A stretch of 64,000 nt of DNA from Clostridium_S neuense (GTDB taxonomy: Bacteria; Bacillota; Clostridia; Clostridiales; Clostridiaceae). The position numbers and the translations under genes are program-made. Positions 49,755-56,550 of this stretch are shown in pieces. The stretch's first letter is position 1; every line of letters begins with the position of its first letter. The stretch covers positions 142,072-206,071 of the forward strand of contig NZ_JBJIAA010000010.1 of NCBI RefSeq assembly GCF_045310695.1. The letters run 5' to 3'. The notes under the pieces are model-generated. The model searched no databases. It saw only the letters and a list, made by a program, of their open reading frames with translations, and was not told the DNA's origin.

Positions 49755-49925
49755 TTATTTGTTATGTGATAACTTTGAGCGTTTTGTAAATTTACTTCCA
49801 TTTGAATGAGAGCCTTCCTTTACTCCGTTTTCTATTCCTATAGTTGCACCGTCTTTAGGAAACATTTTTCTAAGTTCTGCATCTGATTTTGGTCTGTCCT
49901 TCATTCTACTTTTATTATTATCCAT
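49755..49925 (-). CDS. Small basic protein of unknown function (56 aa)
   Basis: A 56-codon gene missed by length cut-offs. It begins MDNNKSRMKDRPKSDAELRK, continues MFPKDGATIGIENGVKEGSH and ends SNGSKFTKRSKLSHNK. It is hydrophilic, with no membrane segment or zinc motif. AGGAGGC lies ten bases before the ATG, and codon use fits the neighbours, so it is probably real. It might be a small DNA- or RNA-binding protein, which is inference from charge only. Repeat copy D follows its stop by 4 nt. Confidence 0.65.
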   Translation of the reverse strand: MDNNKSRMKDRPKSDAELRKMFPKDGATIGIENGVKEGSHSNGSKFTKRSKLSHNK

Positions 49926-49994
49926 AGTAAGTTAAGCCTCCTAATTAGTTTATTTGTATTGTGTGTACATAAAATAAAAAATATTCATATAATT

Positions 49995-50248
49995 TGAGGA
50001 TAAAGTGAAATTTGTGTATAAGTATGGATTTTTCATGATAAAATAAGATATTGGTTTACAATAACACGCATATGTTGTATAAATTAGATATAAAATTGTC
50101 AACATATAGTGGTGTTGATAATGTGGATAAGTTATGCACAATTTTTTTGTAAATTAAACTGTAAAAACAGTGGATTTGAGGATAAATGTTGAGGAAATCC
50201 ACAGTTATCCACAACAAGCTGTGGTTAAGTAGGTCAAAAAGTGGATAA
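49995..50248. promoter_or_regulatory. DnaA-box cluster upstream of sfsA
   Basis: Two perfect TTATCCACA boxes (50205-50213 plus; 50122-50130 minus), one TTATGCACA (50132-50140), and four sites with one mismatch: minus-strand TTATCCTCA at 49995-50003 and 50177-50185, TTAACCACA at 50220-50228, and TTATCCACT at 50240-50248. Six of the seven fall within 127 bp. The region is AT-rich and has no supportable gene. DnaA is likely to bind here; whether it serves replication control or the sfsA promoter is unknown. Confidence 0.7.
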
Positions 50249-50274
50249 CTTATATTTAGAGGTGGGGAAAGTAT

Positions 50275-50967
50275 ATGATTATAAAAGAAAAAATAGTAAA
50301 AGCAGAATTTATAAAAAGACCAAATAGATTTCAAGCTTATATAAAATTAAATGGTGAAGAGAGTATGGTTCATGTGCCCAATACAGGAAGGTGCAGAGAA
50401 ATATTGATAGAAGGATGCACAGTTATATTAAGAGAAGGCAATAATGATAAAAGAAAAACAAAGTATGATTTAATAGCTGCATATAAAGGAGATAAACTTA
50501 TAAACATAGATTCACAAATTCCTAATAAAGTTGTTTATGAGGCTCTTATAAATAAGAAAGTATTGGGATTAGAGAAATACAATATTGTAATGAGAGAAAA
50601 AACCTTTGGAAATAGCAGGTTTGATTTTAAACTAATGAATTCTAATGATGAAATATATTATTTAGAAGTAAAAGGTGTTACTCTTGAGGATAAGGGCAAA
50701 GCTAAATTTCCAGATGCTCCTACAGAAAGAGGAACTAAGCATTTAAATGAACTTGTTGAAGCTAAACGAAAGGGATATGGGGCTGGAGTGCTATTTTTGA
50801 TGCAGATGGATAATATACATGAATTTATGCCTCATGATGATATGGACAAAAATTTTGGAGAAGCACTTAGAAATGCTTATAAAAATGGAGTAGATGTTAT
50901 GGCATATGAATGTTTACTTGGAGAGGATTATATAACTTTAAATAAAAGTGTTAAAGTTAAATTATAG
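50275..50967 (+). CDS. sfsA: SfsA-family DNA-binding nuclease-like protein
   Basis: A 230-residue protein of the sugar fermentation stimulation family. An OB-like N-terminal part (AEFIKRPNRFQAYIKLNGEE, HVPNTGRCREILIEGCTVIL) is followed by a restriction-endonuclease-like core with EVKGVTLE, the motif FPDAPTERGTKHLNELVEAK, and the ending PHDDMDKNFGEALRNAYKNG then VDVMAYEC. Family members bind DNA and are linked to maltose metabolism in E. coli, but the molecular role is unclear. TTTAGAGGTGGGG precedes the ATG. DnaA boxes fill its upstream region. Confidence 0.95.
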   Translation: MIIKEKIVKAEFIKRPNRFQAYIKLNGEESMVHVPNTGRCREILIEGCTVILREGNNDKRKTKYDLIAAYKGDKLINIDSQIPNKVVYEALINKKVLGLEKYNIVMREKTFGNSRFDFKLMNSNDEIYYLEVKGVTLEDKGKAKFPDAPTERGTKHLNELVEAKRKGYGAGVLFLMQMDNIHEFMPHDDMDKNFGEALRNAYKNGVDVMAYECLLGEDYITLNKSVKVKL

Positions 50968-51069
50968 AAGGTTGTTTAAAAGATGTTCGTAATATATAAT
51001 TTATATATACATTTACAGGCTTAAATTTGGCTTATGCACAATGTGCAGTATAGGGGAGGAAGTTTAATA

Positions 51070-51570
51070 ATGAAATATAAATATTGTCCTATATGCGGAA
51101 AAAAACTAGAGGAAAAGTATAGCTGGGATGAAGGTGGCGTTCCATATTGCAGCGTTGATAACATAATGTTTTTTGATACTCCTAAACCATGTATTATTGC
51201 AGCCGTCATAAAGGATGATAAAGTGTTACTGTTAAAGCAGAATTATACCTTTAAAAATTCAAAGGTACTTTTATCGGGTTATGTAGCTAATAATGAAACT
51301 GTTGAAGAAACGGTACTTAGAGAAATAAAAGAAGAAACAGGTATTATAGCAAAAGAGCCTAAGTATCTTGGAAGCTATTACCTTGCATCAAAAGAAATAA
51401 TAATGCTTACATTCATTGTTAAATATGTTAGTGGTGAAATAGTTAAATCGGGTGAAGTTGACGGAGCAGAGTTTGTGAATTTAAAGGATGCACTAAGTGA
51501 AATGAAGGAAGATAAAATAGGCAGCGAGGTTGTAAAAAAAGTACTTGAGGAGATTGGAGCTAAATTATAG
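51070..51570 (+). CDS. NUDIX hydrolase with N-terminal zinc ribbon (NudC-like)
   Basis: A 166-residue protein. A short zinc ribbon (CPICGKKL, then PYCSVDN) is followed by a NUDIX domain; the NUDIX box reads GYVANNETVEETVLREIKEE then TGI, with the Gly-Glu-rich pattern mostly conserved, although the usual first Gly-x5-Glu region is GYVANNETVEE. Architecture recalls NADH pyrophosphatase NudC without its N-terminal domain. It probably cleaves a nucleoside diphosphate derivative. ATG 51070 follows GGGGAGGAAG; an upstream in-frame ATG (51034) overlaps that site. Confidence 0.87.
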   Translation: MKYKYCPICGKKLEEKYSWDEGGVPYCSVDNIMFFDTPKPCIIAAVIKDDKVLLLKQNYTFKNSKVLLSGYVANNETVEETVLREIKEETGIIAKEPKYLGSYYLASKEIIMLTFIVKYVSGEIVKSGEVDGAEFVNLKDALSEMKEDKIGSEVVKKVLEEIGAKL

Positions 51571-51572
51571 GC

Positions 51573-51845
51573 ATTACATAAAAGTTTAAAATTAATAAAA
51601 AGTTTTTGACGACATTTAAATCAGATTAAAGAATAGAGTGAAAGATGATTTGCTACTACGGAAAATTTTAAAACTTATGTTGTGCCAATTTTTTAAAATT
51701 GCGTTGCTTAGCTATGCTAAGCTTTATTTTTTGTTATTAAAGATTTTTTGTAGTAGAACGTAGAAAAATCTACATCCACTCTACTCTTTACTACCTGTTT
51801 TTAATTTGTATAGATTACTTGCAAAACGAAAGTAATTCTAATTTT
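51573..51845 (+). repeat. Family 2 element, copy d (diverged)
   Basis: Core bases GAGTGAAAGATGATTT and ACGGAAAATTTTAAAACTTA correspond to the core of copies b and c. Inner arms (TGATTTGCTACTACG with GTAGTAGAACGTAG) pair, as does TTAGC / GCTAAG near 51706-51722. The left end is altered, so the borders are approximate. It starts right after the NUDIX stop and has the same orientation as the gene. Confidence 0.6.
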
Positions 51846-51870
51846 AACCTTTCATTTACTAAAAGGTTTG

Positions 51871-51899
51871 TTGACAATATCCAACGTTGGTGATACTAT
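51871..51899 (+). promoter_or_regulatory. Promoter of padR with an internal operator
   Basis: TTGACA (51871-51876), 17 bp, TACTAT (51894-51899). The spacer contains ATATCCAACGTTGG (51877-51890), whose last ten bases are a perfect palindrome. Confidence 0.82.
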
Positions 51900-51903
51900 A
51901 AAT

Positions 51904-51921
51904 ATATCCAATACAGGATAT
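51904..51921 (+). promoter_or_regulatory. Second palindrome at the padR start
   Basis: ATATCC-AATACA-GGATAT: a 6-bp-arm inverted repeat starting with the same ATATCC as the operator in the promoter spacer. It lies just before the ribosome binding site. Confidence 0.5.
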
Positions 51922-51935
51922 GTGAGGTGACAAGT

Positions 51936-52661
51936 TTGATACGAGCATTAATTTTGTACTATTTGAATGTTAAACCAACACATGGGTATGAAATTCAAAA
52001 ATACTTGCAAGTGTCTGGTGCAGATAAATGGACTAAAATTCAATCAGGCTCTATTTATTATGCTTTAGCAAAGCTAGAAAAAGAAAATTGCGTTGAGGTT
52101 TTAAGAGAAGAAAAAACAGGTGCACGTATTCGTAAAATATATAAAATTACAGAGCTTGGAAAAAAGGAGCTGCAGCGAGATATACAAGGAGAAATGCAAA
52201 AGCTTATTATTCCCGTAGGCTCAGATAAATTTTTGCTTCATAATATTTTAGATGTGCTTCCTAAAGAAACGTTGCAGAACAGTTTGGAGAAGCATTTGAA
52301 GTATTTGAAAGAACAAAAGGCATACTGGGAAAAATGGAGAACTGCTAAGGAAATTGAAACTGATAAGGGCCTATATATTGAAAAAATTGAGTTTGATATG
52401 ACAATTAATAGCTTAGACTACCAAATATTATGGCATCAGGAAATACTAAGTAATATTGATAAATACATAAGTGTTGGAACTGAAACAAGGCGTGTAATAA
52501 AGTCTGTTGATTTTTCTGATGTAGAGGATGATTTTTCTGAAGCATCTGAAAGAACAAGTGCATTATTAGAGATACAAAAGCTAAGAAATGAAATTATAAG
52601 TAATCCTGATAAGGCAGTTGAAAATATAGATAAAATAATTTCAAAGCTTCAAAATAAATAA
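51936..52661 (+). CDS. PadR-family transcriptional regulator
   Basis: A 241-residue regulator. The N-terminal winged helix is typical: IRALILYYLNVKPTHGYEIQ, then IQSGSIYYALAKLEKENCVE and GARIRKIYKITELGKKELQR. The rest is a long helical domain for dimerisation and ligand binding. I choose TTG at 51936, six bases after GAGGTGA, since the family starts with this IRAL-like helix; a GTG at 51927 lies inside the ribosome binding site. It precedes an ABC exporter operon whose promoter shares its operator. A repressor of drug efflux is the likely role. Confidence 0.9.
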   Translation: MIRALILYYLNVKPTHGYEIQKYLQVSGADKWTKIQSGSIYYALAKLEKENCVEVLREEKTGARIRKIYKITELGKKELQRDIQGEMQKLIIPVGSDKFLLHNILDVLPKETLQNSLEKHLKYLKEQKAYWEKWRTAKEIETDKGLYIEKIEFDMTINSLDYQILWHQEILSNIDKYISVGTETRRVIKSVDFSDVEDDFSEASERTSALLEIQKLRNEIISNPDKAVENIDKIISKLQNK

Positions 52662-52672
52662 AGATAAAAGGC

Positions 52673-52707
52673 AGAGTACAAAGGACAATCACTGTCCTCT
52701 GTACTCT
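52673..52707 (+). terminator. Hairpin between padR and the ABC operon
   Basis: AGAGTACAAAGGACA / TGTCCTCTGTACTCT pairs with one mismatch around a 5-nt loop. There is no T run after it, so it may stabilise the padR mRNA or act as a weak terminator. Confidence 0.5.
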
Positions 52708-52713
52708 AAGTTG

Positions 52714-52750
52714 ATATCCAACGTTGTATATTTAATGTTGTACATATAAT
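52714..52750 (+). promoter_or_regulatory. Promoter/operator of the PadR-controlled ABC operon
   Basis: ATATCCAACGTTGT at 52714-52727 matches the padR promoter operator in 13 of 14 bases. TATAAT at 52745-52750 is the probable -10 box; the operator covers the -35 area. The start codon is 21 bp further on. Confidence 0.7.
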
Positions 52751-52770
52751 TATATTAGGAGGAGATAAAA

Positions 52771-53529
52771 ATGGAAAATGTTTTACTTAAAATTAAAAAT
52801 ATAAATAAGCAGTATGGGGATAAGAAAGTTGTTTCTGGTGAAAGCTTCGATGTATTAGAGGGCGATATTTTAGGATTTATTGGACCTAATGGAGCTGGTA
52901 AGAGTACTTCAATAAACATGATGACAACTATTCTTTCACCAGATAGCGGTGAGATTTACTTTCAAGGCAAGGAAATTGAAAAACAAGAAAATGTATATAA
53001 AAGAGCATTAGGTGTTGTTCCACAGGATTTAGCAATATATGAAGATTTAAATGCTTATGATAATGTCAAATTTTTTTGCTCACTATACAATTTTAAAGGC
53101 CAAGAATTGAAGCAAAAGGTAAAGGAGGCCTTGGAGTTTGTTGGGCTCTGGGATAGAAGAAAGGAATTGCCATCAAAGTTTTCTGGTGGAATGAAGCGTC
53201 GTTTAAATATTGCCTGTGCAATTGCTCATAATCCTAAATTACTAATAATGGATGAACCTACAGTGGGTATTGATCCACAATCAAGAAATAATATTTTAGA
53301 GACAATAAAAACTTTAAATAAAAGGGGGACTACTGTTATTTACACCAGTCATTACATGGAAGAAATTGATACTTTGTGCAACAGAATTGTTTTAATTGAT
53401 AAGGGGACTATACTAGAAGATTTAGATAAAGAAGCTTATAAAAATAAGTACAAAAACCTTGGCTGTAAGACGCTAGAAGATATTTTCTTAAAGCTTACAG
53501 GAACAGATTTAAGGGATATGGAGGGTTAA
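52771..53529 (+). CDS. ABC transporter ATP-binding protein
   Basis: A 252-residue ATPase: Walker A GPNGAGKST, Q-loop VVPQDLAIYED, signature FSGGMKRRLNIACA, Walker B LLIMDEPTVGIDPQSR, H-loop YTSHYMEEID. It has little C-terminal extension. AGGAGGAG precedes the ATG. It is the first gene of an operon with two ABC-2 permeases and an AraC regulator, and is preceded by the PadR operator. The set resembles YhfS/daunorubicin-type exporters. Confidence 0.93.
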   Translation: MENVLLKIKNINKQYGDKKVVSGESFDVLEGDILGFIGPNGAGKSTSINMMTTILSPDSGEIYFQGKEIEKQENVYKRALGVVPQDLAIYEDLNAYDNVKFFCSLYNFKGQELKQKVKEALEFVGLWDRRKELPSKFSGGMKRRLNIACAIAHNPKLLIMDEPTVGIDPQSRNNILETIKTLNKRGTTVIYTSHYMEEIDTLCNRIVLIDKGTILEDLDKEAYKNKYKNLGCKTLEDIFLKLTGTDLRDMEG

Positions 53530-53530
53530 A

Positions 53531-54271
53531 ATGGAACACTTTTTTTCTTTATTGAATATTGGAATTAGGCGAAGGAGCAAAGACTTTTTTATTTTGTTTT
53601 ATAACATTGTTTTTCCAGCAGTAATAATTATGCTTTTAGGATATTTAACATCAAAATCATATGGAACAAGTTTTACCTCGTACCATTATTATACCATTGT
53701 TATGATTCCATTTTGTGAGCTTATGGGAGTAACAAGCATTGCCTATGCTGCGCAGGATGAACGGATACATCACACTGCATATCGATATATGGCAGCACCT
53801 ATTACAAGAACAGAATTGGTGCTCTCAAAATTTTTCTCTTGCGCGATTATGCTTTCAATATGCGATATAGTAGTTTTAGCAATAGCAAAATTAATGTTTC
53901 ACATACCGTTTAATGGCAAAGTCACATTTATTATTCTTCTATTTATTAGTGAAACAGTTATAGTAACAGGAATTGGACTTTTCTTAGGTTTGGCCTGCAA
54001 AAATTTTGCTGCCATTCAAAACTTTTTAAACCTTCCTATTACCATATTTGGATTTTTAGGTGGAGCATTTTTTCCTATTGGTTCTACTAACTCGTTTATT
54101 TCTTTCATAATTGATTTATCGCCACTTACATGGGTTAACCGAGGCATTGTAGCTTGCATATACGAAAACAATACGCATATTTTAATCATTACATCAATTG
54201 TATTTATGTTAGTAGGCAGTATTATTACAATGCTCGCAGTTAAATTTTTTAAAAGGGAGGCGTTCATATAA
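53531..54271 (+). CDS. ABC-2 type permease
   Basis: A 246-residue membrane protein with six helices. It shows the ABC-2 pattern FYNIVFPAVIIMLLGYLTSK at the start, RYMAAPITRTELVLSKFFSC in the middle and a final GGAFFPIGSTNSF turn before the last helices. It begins 2 nt after the ATPase stop and ends at the first base of the next start (TAATG overlap), so all three are tightly coupled. Confidence 0.88.
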   Translation: MEHFFSLLNIGIRRRSKDFFILFYNIVFPAVIIMLLGYLTSKSYGTSFTSYHYYTIVMIPFCELMGVTSIAYAAQDERIHHTAYRYMAAPITRTELVLSKFFSCAIMLSICDIVVLAIAKLMFHIPFNGKVTFIILLFISETVIVTGIGLFLGLACKNFAAIQNFLNLPITIFGFLGGAFFPIGSTNSFISFIIDLSPLTWVNRGIVACIYENNTHILIITSIVFMLVGSIITMLAVKFFKREAFI

Positions 54272-55281
54272 TGAGCTTTATGATTATCGTTAAAAACAAT
54301 TTTAAAAGAAGTTTAAACAAAAGAAACACTTTCATGGTTAATCTTCTATTACCTATTATTGTGGTTGTTTTAGGAATACTAATTAATAGCATTATGAAGC
54401 CATCTTTTACAATTGGGGTGTTAAATTCTCAAAATAATAGTGCGGCTAAAAATGCAATGCAGGCTTTAAGGGATACAAAAGGGGTTAATGTAGCTGAAGC
54501 TGATCCTAGAAATATAAAGTTAGATACGATAACAGGTAAATATTCTGCTGTTGTACAATTTAATGGTAATACATTTAAGATTTATTCTGTAAAAGATAAT
54601 AATACTATAATAGGGTTGCAGCATTTAATAAGAGGTTATATGATTAATCCTAAGCCGATAAATATAGAAACTATTGAAAATTATTCAATGGATTTTGCAA
54701 AAAGAACAGTTGCCTTTATTGTTCTGTTTTTAATGATAACGTCCACTGTAAATGCATCGCTAATTATTAAGGATAAAGCTAATGGTACGTTTAAAAGATA
54801 TAGGTATTCAATGCAAAATTCTGGCACGTATATAGCAGGAAATATGATTTATAATTTTGCTATAACTTATTTTCAATTTTTTATTTCAGTTTCTATGATA
54901 GCTATATTAAGGATTAATATACACATTCATTATAGTGATTTTTTATTAATGGGAATATGGGTAGCTGCACTTGCAACAGCATTTGGAACATGTATAGCAA
55001 CCATATTTAATAGCGAAATGTATGCAAATTTATTTTCGGCGTGCATTGCACTAGTACTATCACTTATAGGAGGAACCTTTATACCCTTTGAGAAAATGCC
55101 ATCAGCGCTGCAGCAGGCTAGCGTAATTAGCCCACTTAGATGGTTTATTGATGTCACAAGTTTTATGGAAAAGGGAGCTAACTGGTTTTCAAATACAAAG
55201 GGCATTGAAGTTTTAACAGCTATGATTTTTATATTGTTTTTGCTTTCTATTATAAGGAATTTAAAGAGCAAAGCGGAGTAA
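54271..55281 (+). CDS. ABC-2 type permease (larger subunit)
   Basis: A 336-residue membrane protein. One N-terminal helix (about 22-42) is followed by an extracellular domain (residues 45-145, with AAKNAMQALRDTKGVNVAEA) and five C-terminal helices with FKRYRYSMQNSGTYIAGNMI and the GGTFIPFEKMPSALQQASVI turn. It overlaps the previous permease by one base. The two permeases and the ATPase form one exporter. Confidence 0.88.
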   Translation: MSFMIIVKNNFKRSLNKRNTFMVNLLLPIIVVVLGILINSIMKPSFTIGVLNSQNNSAAKNAMQALRDTKGVNVAEADPRNIKLDTITGKYSAVVQFNGNTFKIYSVKDNNTIIGLQHLIRGYMINPKPINIETIENYSMDFAKRTVAFIVLFLMITSTVNASLIIKDKANGTFKRYRYSMQNSGTYIAGNMIYNFAITYFQFFISVSMIAILRINIHIHYSDFLLMGIWVAALATAFGTCIATIFNSEMYANLFSACIALVLSLIGGTFIPFEKMPSALQQASVISPLRWFIDVTSFMEKGANWFSNTKGIEVLTAMIFILFLLSIIRNLKSKAE

Positions 55282-55292
55282 GGGGAAATTAT

Positions 55293-56222
55293 ATGTCATA
55301 TGAGAAATGCAAAGAAGAATATATACGAAGAATTCATAAAGTGCAGGACTATATTGAAAATCATTTAGATCAATATTTGTCCATAGAGGAGCTTTCTAAT
55401 GCTGCTGGATTTTCCAAATATCATTTCAGCCGTATTTTTCAGAGTATACTTCATGAGCCGTTAGCACATTATGTAAACCGAATTCGAATGGAGAGGGCGC
55501 TTTTTCTGCTGGCACACCGGACAGATAAAAATATGACAGACATTGCTTACGCACTTGGACTTTCGGATTCAGCCGTATTTTCACGGGCATTTAAGAATTA
55601 TTATGGTGTTAGTCCAAGAGAATACCGGAAGGAATATAGCAAGAATTGCAAAGATTCTTTTCTATTGTCTGAGTATAATAAGAACACAGCAAAGAAAGAA
55701 TGGGCAGGTAATCCGTTTCCTGTGACTGGGCAGATTACCATAGAGAACATAGAGGAGAAGCAGGTTGCTTATGTAAGACATACAGGTACTTATGATTCAT
55801 TAGCGAAAAAGTATGCTGGTATGGTGCAGAACTTATTTGCTTATGCAAAGAATCAGCACTTTCTTGTAGAAGGACAGAACTGGATTCTTGCAATATATCA
55901 TGACAATCCGGAATTTGGAGAGGAGAGTCAGTTTCGTACTAGCCTGTGCCTGACGGTTCCAAAGAATATAACAGTTAAGGAAGATGGAGTCCTTGGTAGA
56001 ATGAAGTTAGAAGGCGGACTGTACGCTGTGGGACATTTTGAGCTTCAGCAGGAGCAGTTCAGTGATGCCTGGAATTATATGTACAGGGAATGGCTTATGG
56101 GCAGTGGTTACATTCCTAGAGATTCCTATCCATTTGAAGTATACCTTAACAATCCAGATGACAACGAGAGTCATATCATTAAAGTGGACATTTACGTTCC
56201 AATTGAGTCCATTCATTTCTAG
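55293..56222 (+). CDS. AraC-family regulator with GyrI-like effector domain
   Basis: A 309-residue regulator. Residues 1-110 form the double AraC HTH: VQDYIENHLDQYLSIEELSN, AAGFSKYHFSRIFQSILHEP, and TDIAYALGLSDSAVFSRAFK with YYGVSPREYRKEY. Residues 140-309 are a GyrI/SOUL-like ligand-binding domain (KQVAYVRHTGTYDSLAKKYA), as in Rob and BmrR-type multidrug sensors. It follows the exporter genes after 11 nt, so it may respond to exporter substrates. Its DNA is richer in G+C and uses CGG and CCG codons more than the neighbours, suggesting a foreign origin. Confidence 0.9.
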   Translation: MSYEKCKEEYIRRIHKVQDYIENHLDQYLSIEELSNAAGFSKYHFSRIFQSILHEPLAHYVNRIRMERALFLLAHRTDKNMTDIAYALGLSDSAVFSRAFKNYYGVSPREYRKEYSKNCKDSFLLSEYNKNTAKKEWAGNPFPVTGQITIENIEEKQVAYVRHTGTYDSLAKKYAGMVQNLFAYAKNQHFLVEGQNWILAIYHDNPEFGEESQFRTSLCLTVPKNITVKEDGVLGRMKLEGGLYAVGHFELQQEQFSDAWNYMYREWLMGSGYIPRDSYPFEVYLNNPDDNESHIIKVDIYVPIESIHF

Positions 56223-56238
56223 TATGCTGAAAACTTTA

Positions 56239-56534
56239 TAGATAGACAACTTGAAAGTTTGAAATGACTGACACCAAATTTATTTTACAAAACTAGGATT
56301 TTACTTAGAGTACAGAGTACAGTGAAGGATGATTTTTCTCCGCCATCACTTCGAAAAATCTTAAACTTAATGCTGACGCCAATTTTTAAAAATTGCCTAT
56401 TTTTCTCGCTTAGCAAAGCTAAGCATCCTTAATTGACAATTGTCCTCTGTCCATTGTCAACTGATTAAGACATGCAAAATATTACTTGTAAAGTTTTAAC
56501 ATCGGCTATTTTAAACTTTCGGCTTGTTTATCTA
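56239..56534 (+). repeat. Family 2 inverted-repeat element, copy b
   Basis: A 296-bp element. It begins TAGATAGACAACTTGAAAGT and ends with the complement of TAGATAAACAAGCCGAAAGT. The core AGTACAGTGAAGGATGATTT and TCGAAAAATCTTAAACTTAA is nearly identical to copy c. A CTTAGC / GCTAAG hairpin lies in the middle. It starts 16 nt after the AraC stop and ends 16 nt before the next start codon. Confidence 0.85.
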
Positions 56535-56550
56535 TAGTAGGGGTGAGTAT

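Noticed and set aside
49926..50274. Chromosomal replication origin
   Set aside because: DnaA boxes are present, but no dnaA, dnaN, rpmH or gyr genes and no clear AT-rich unwinding repeat next to the boxes; recorded as a DnaA-box cluster instead.
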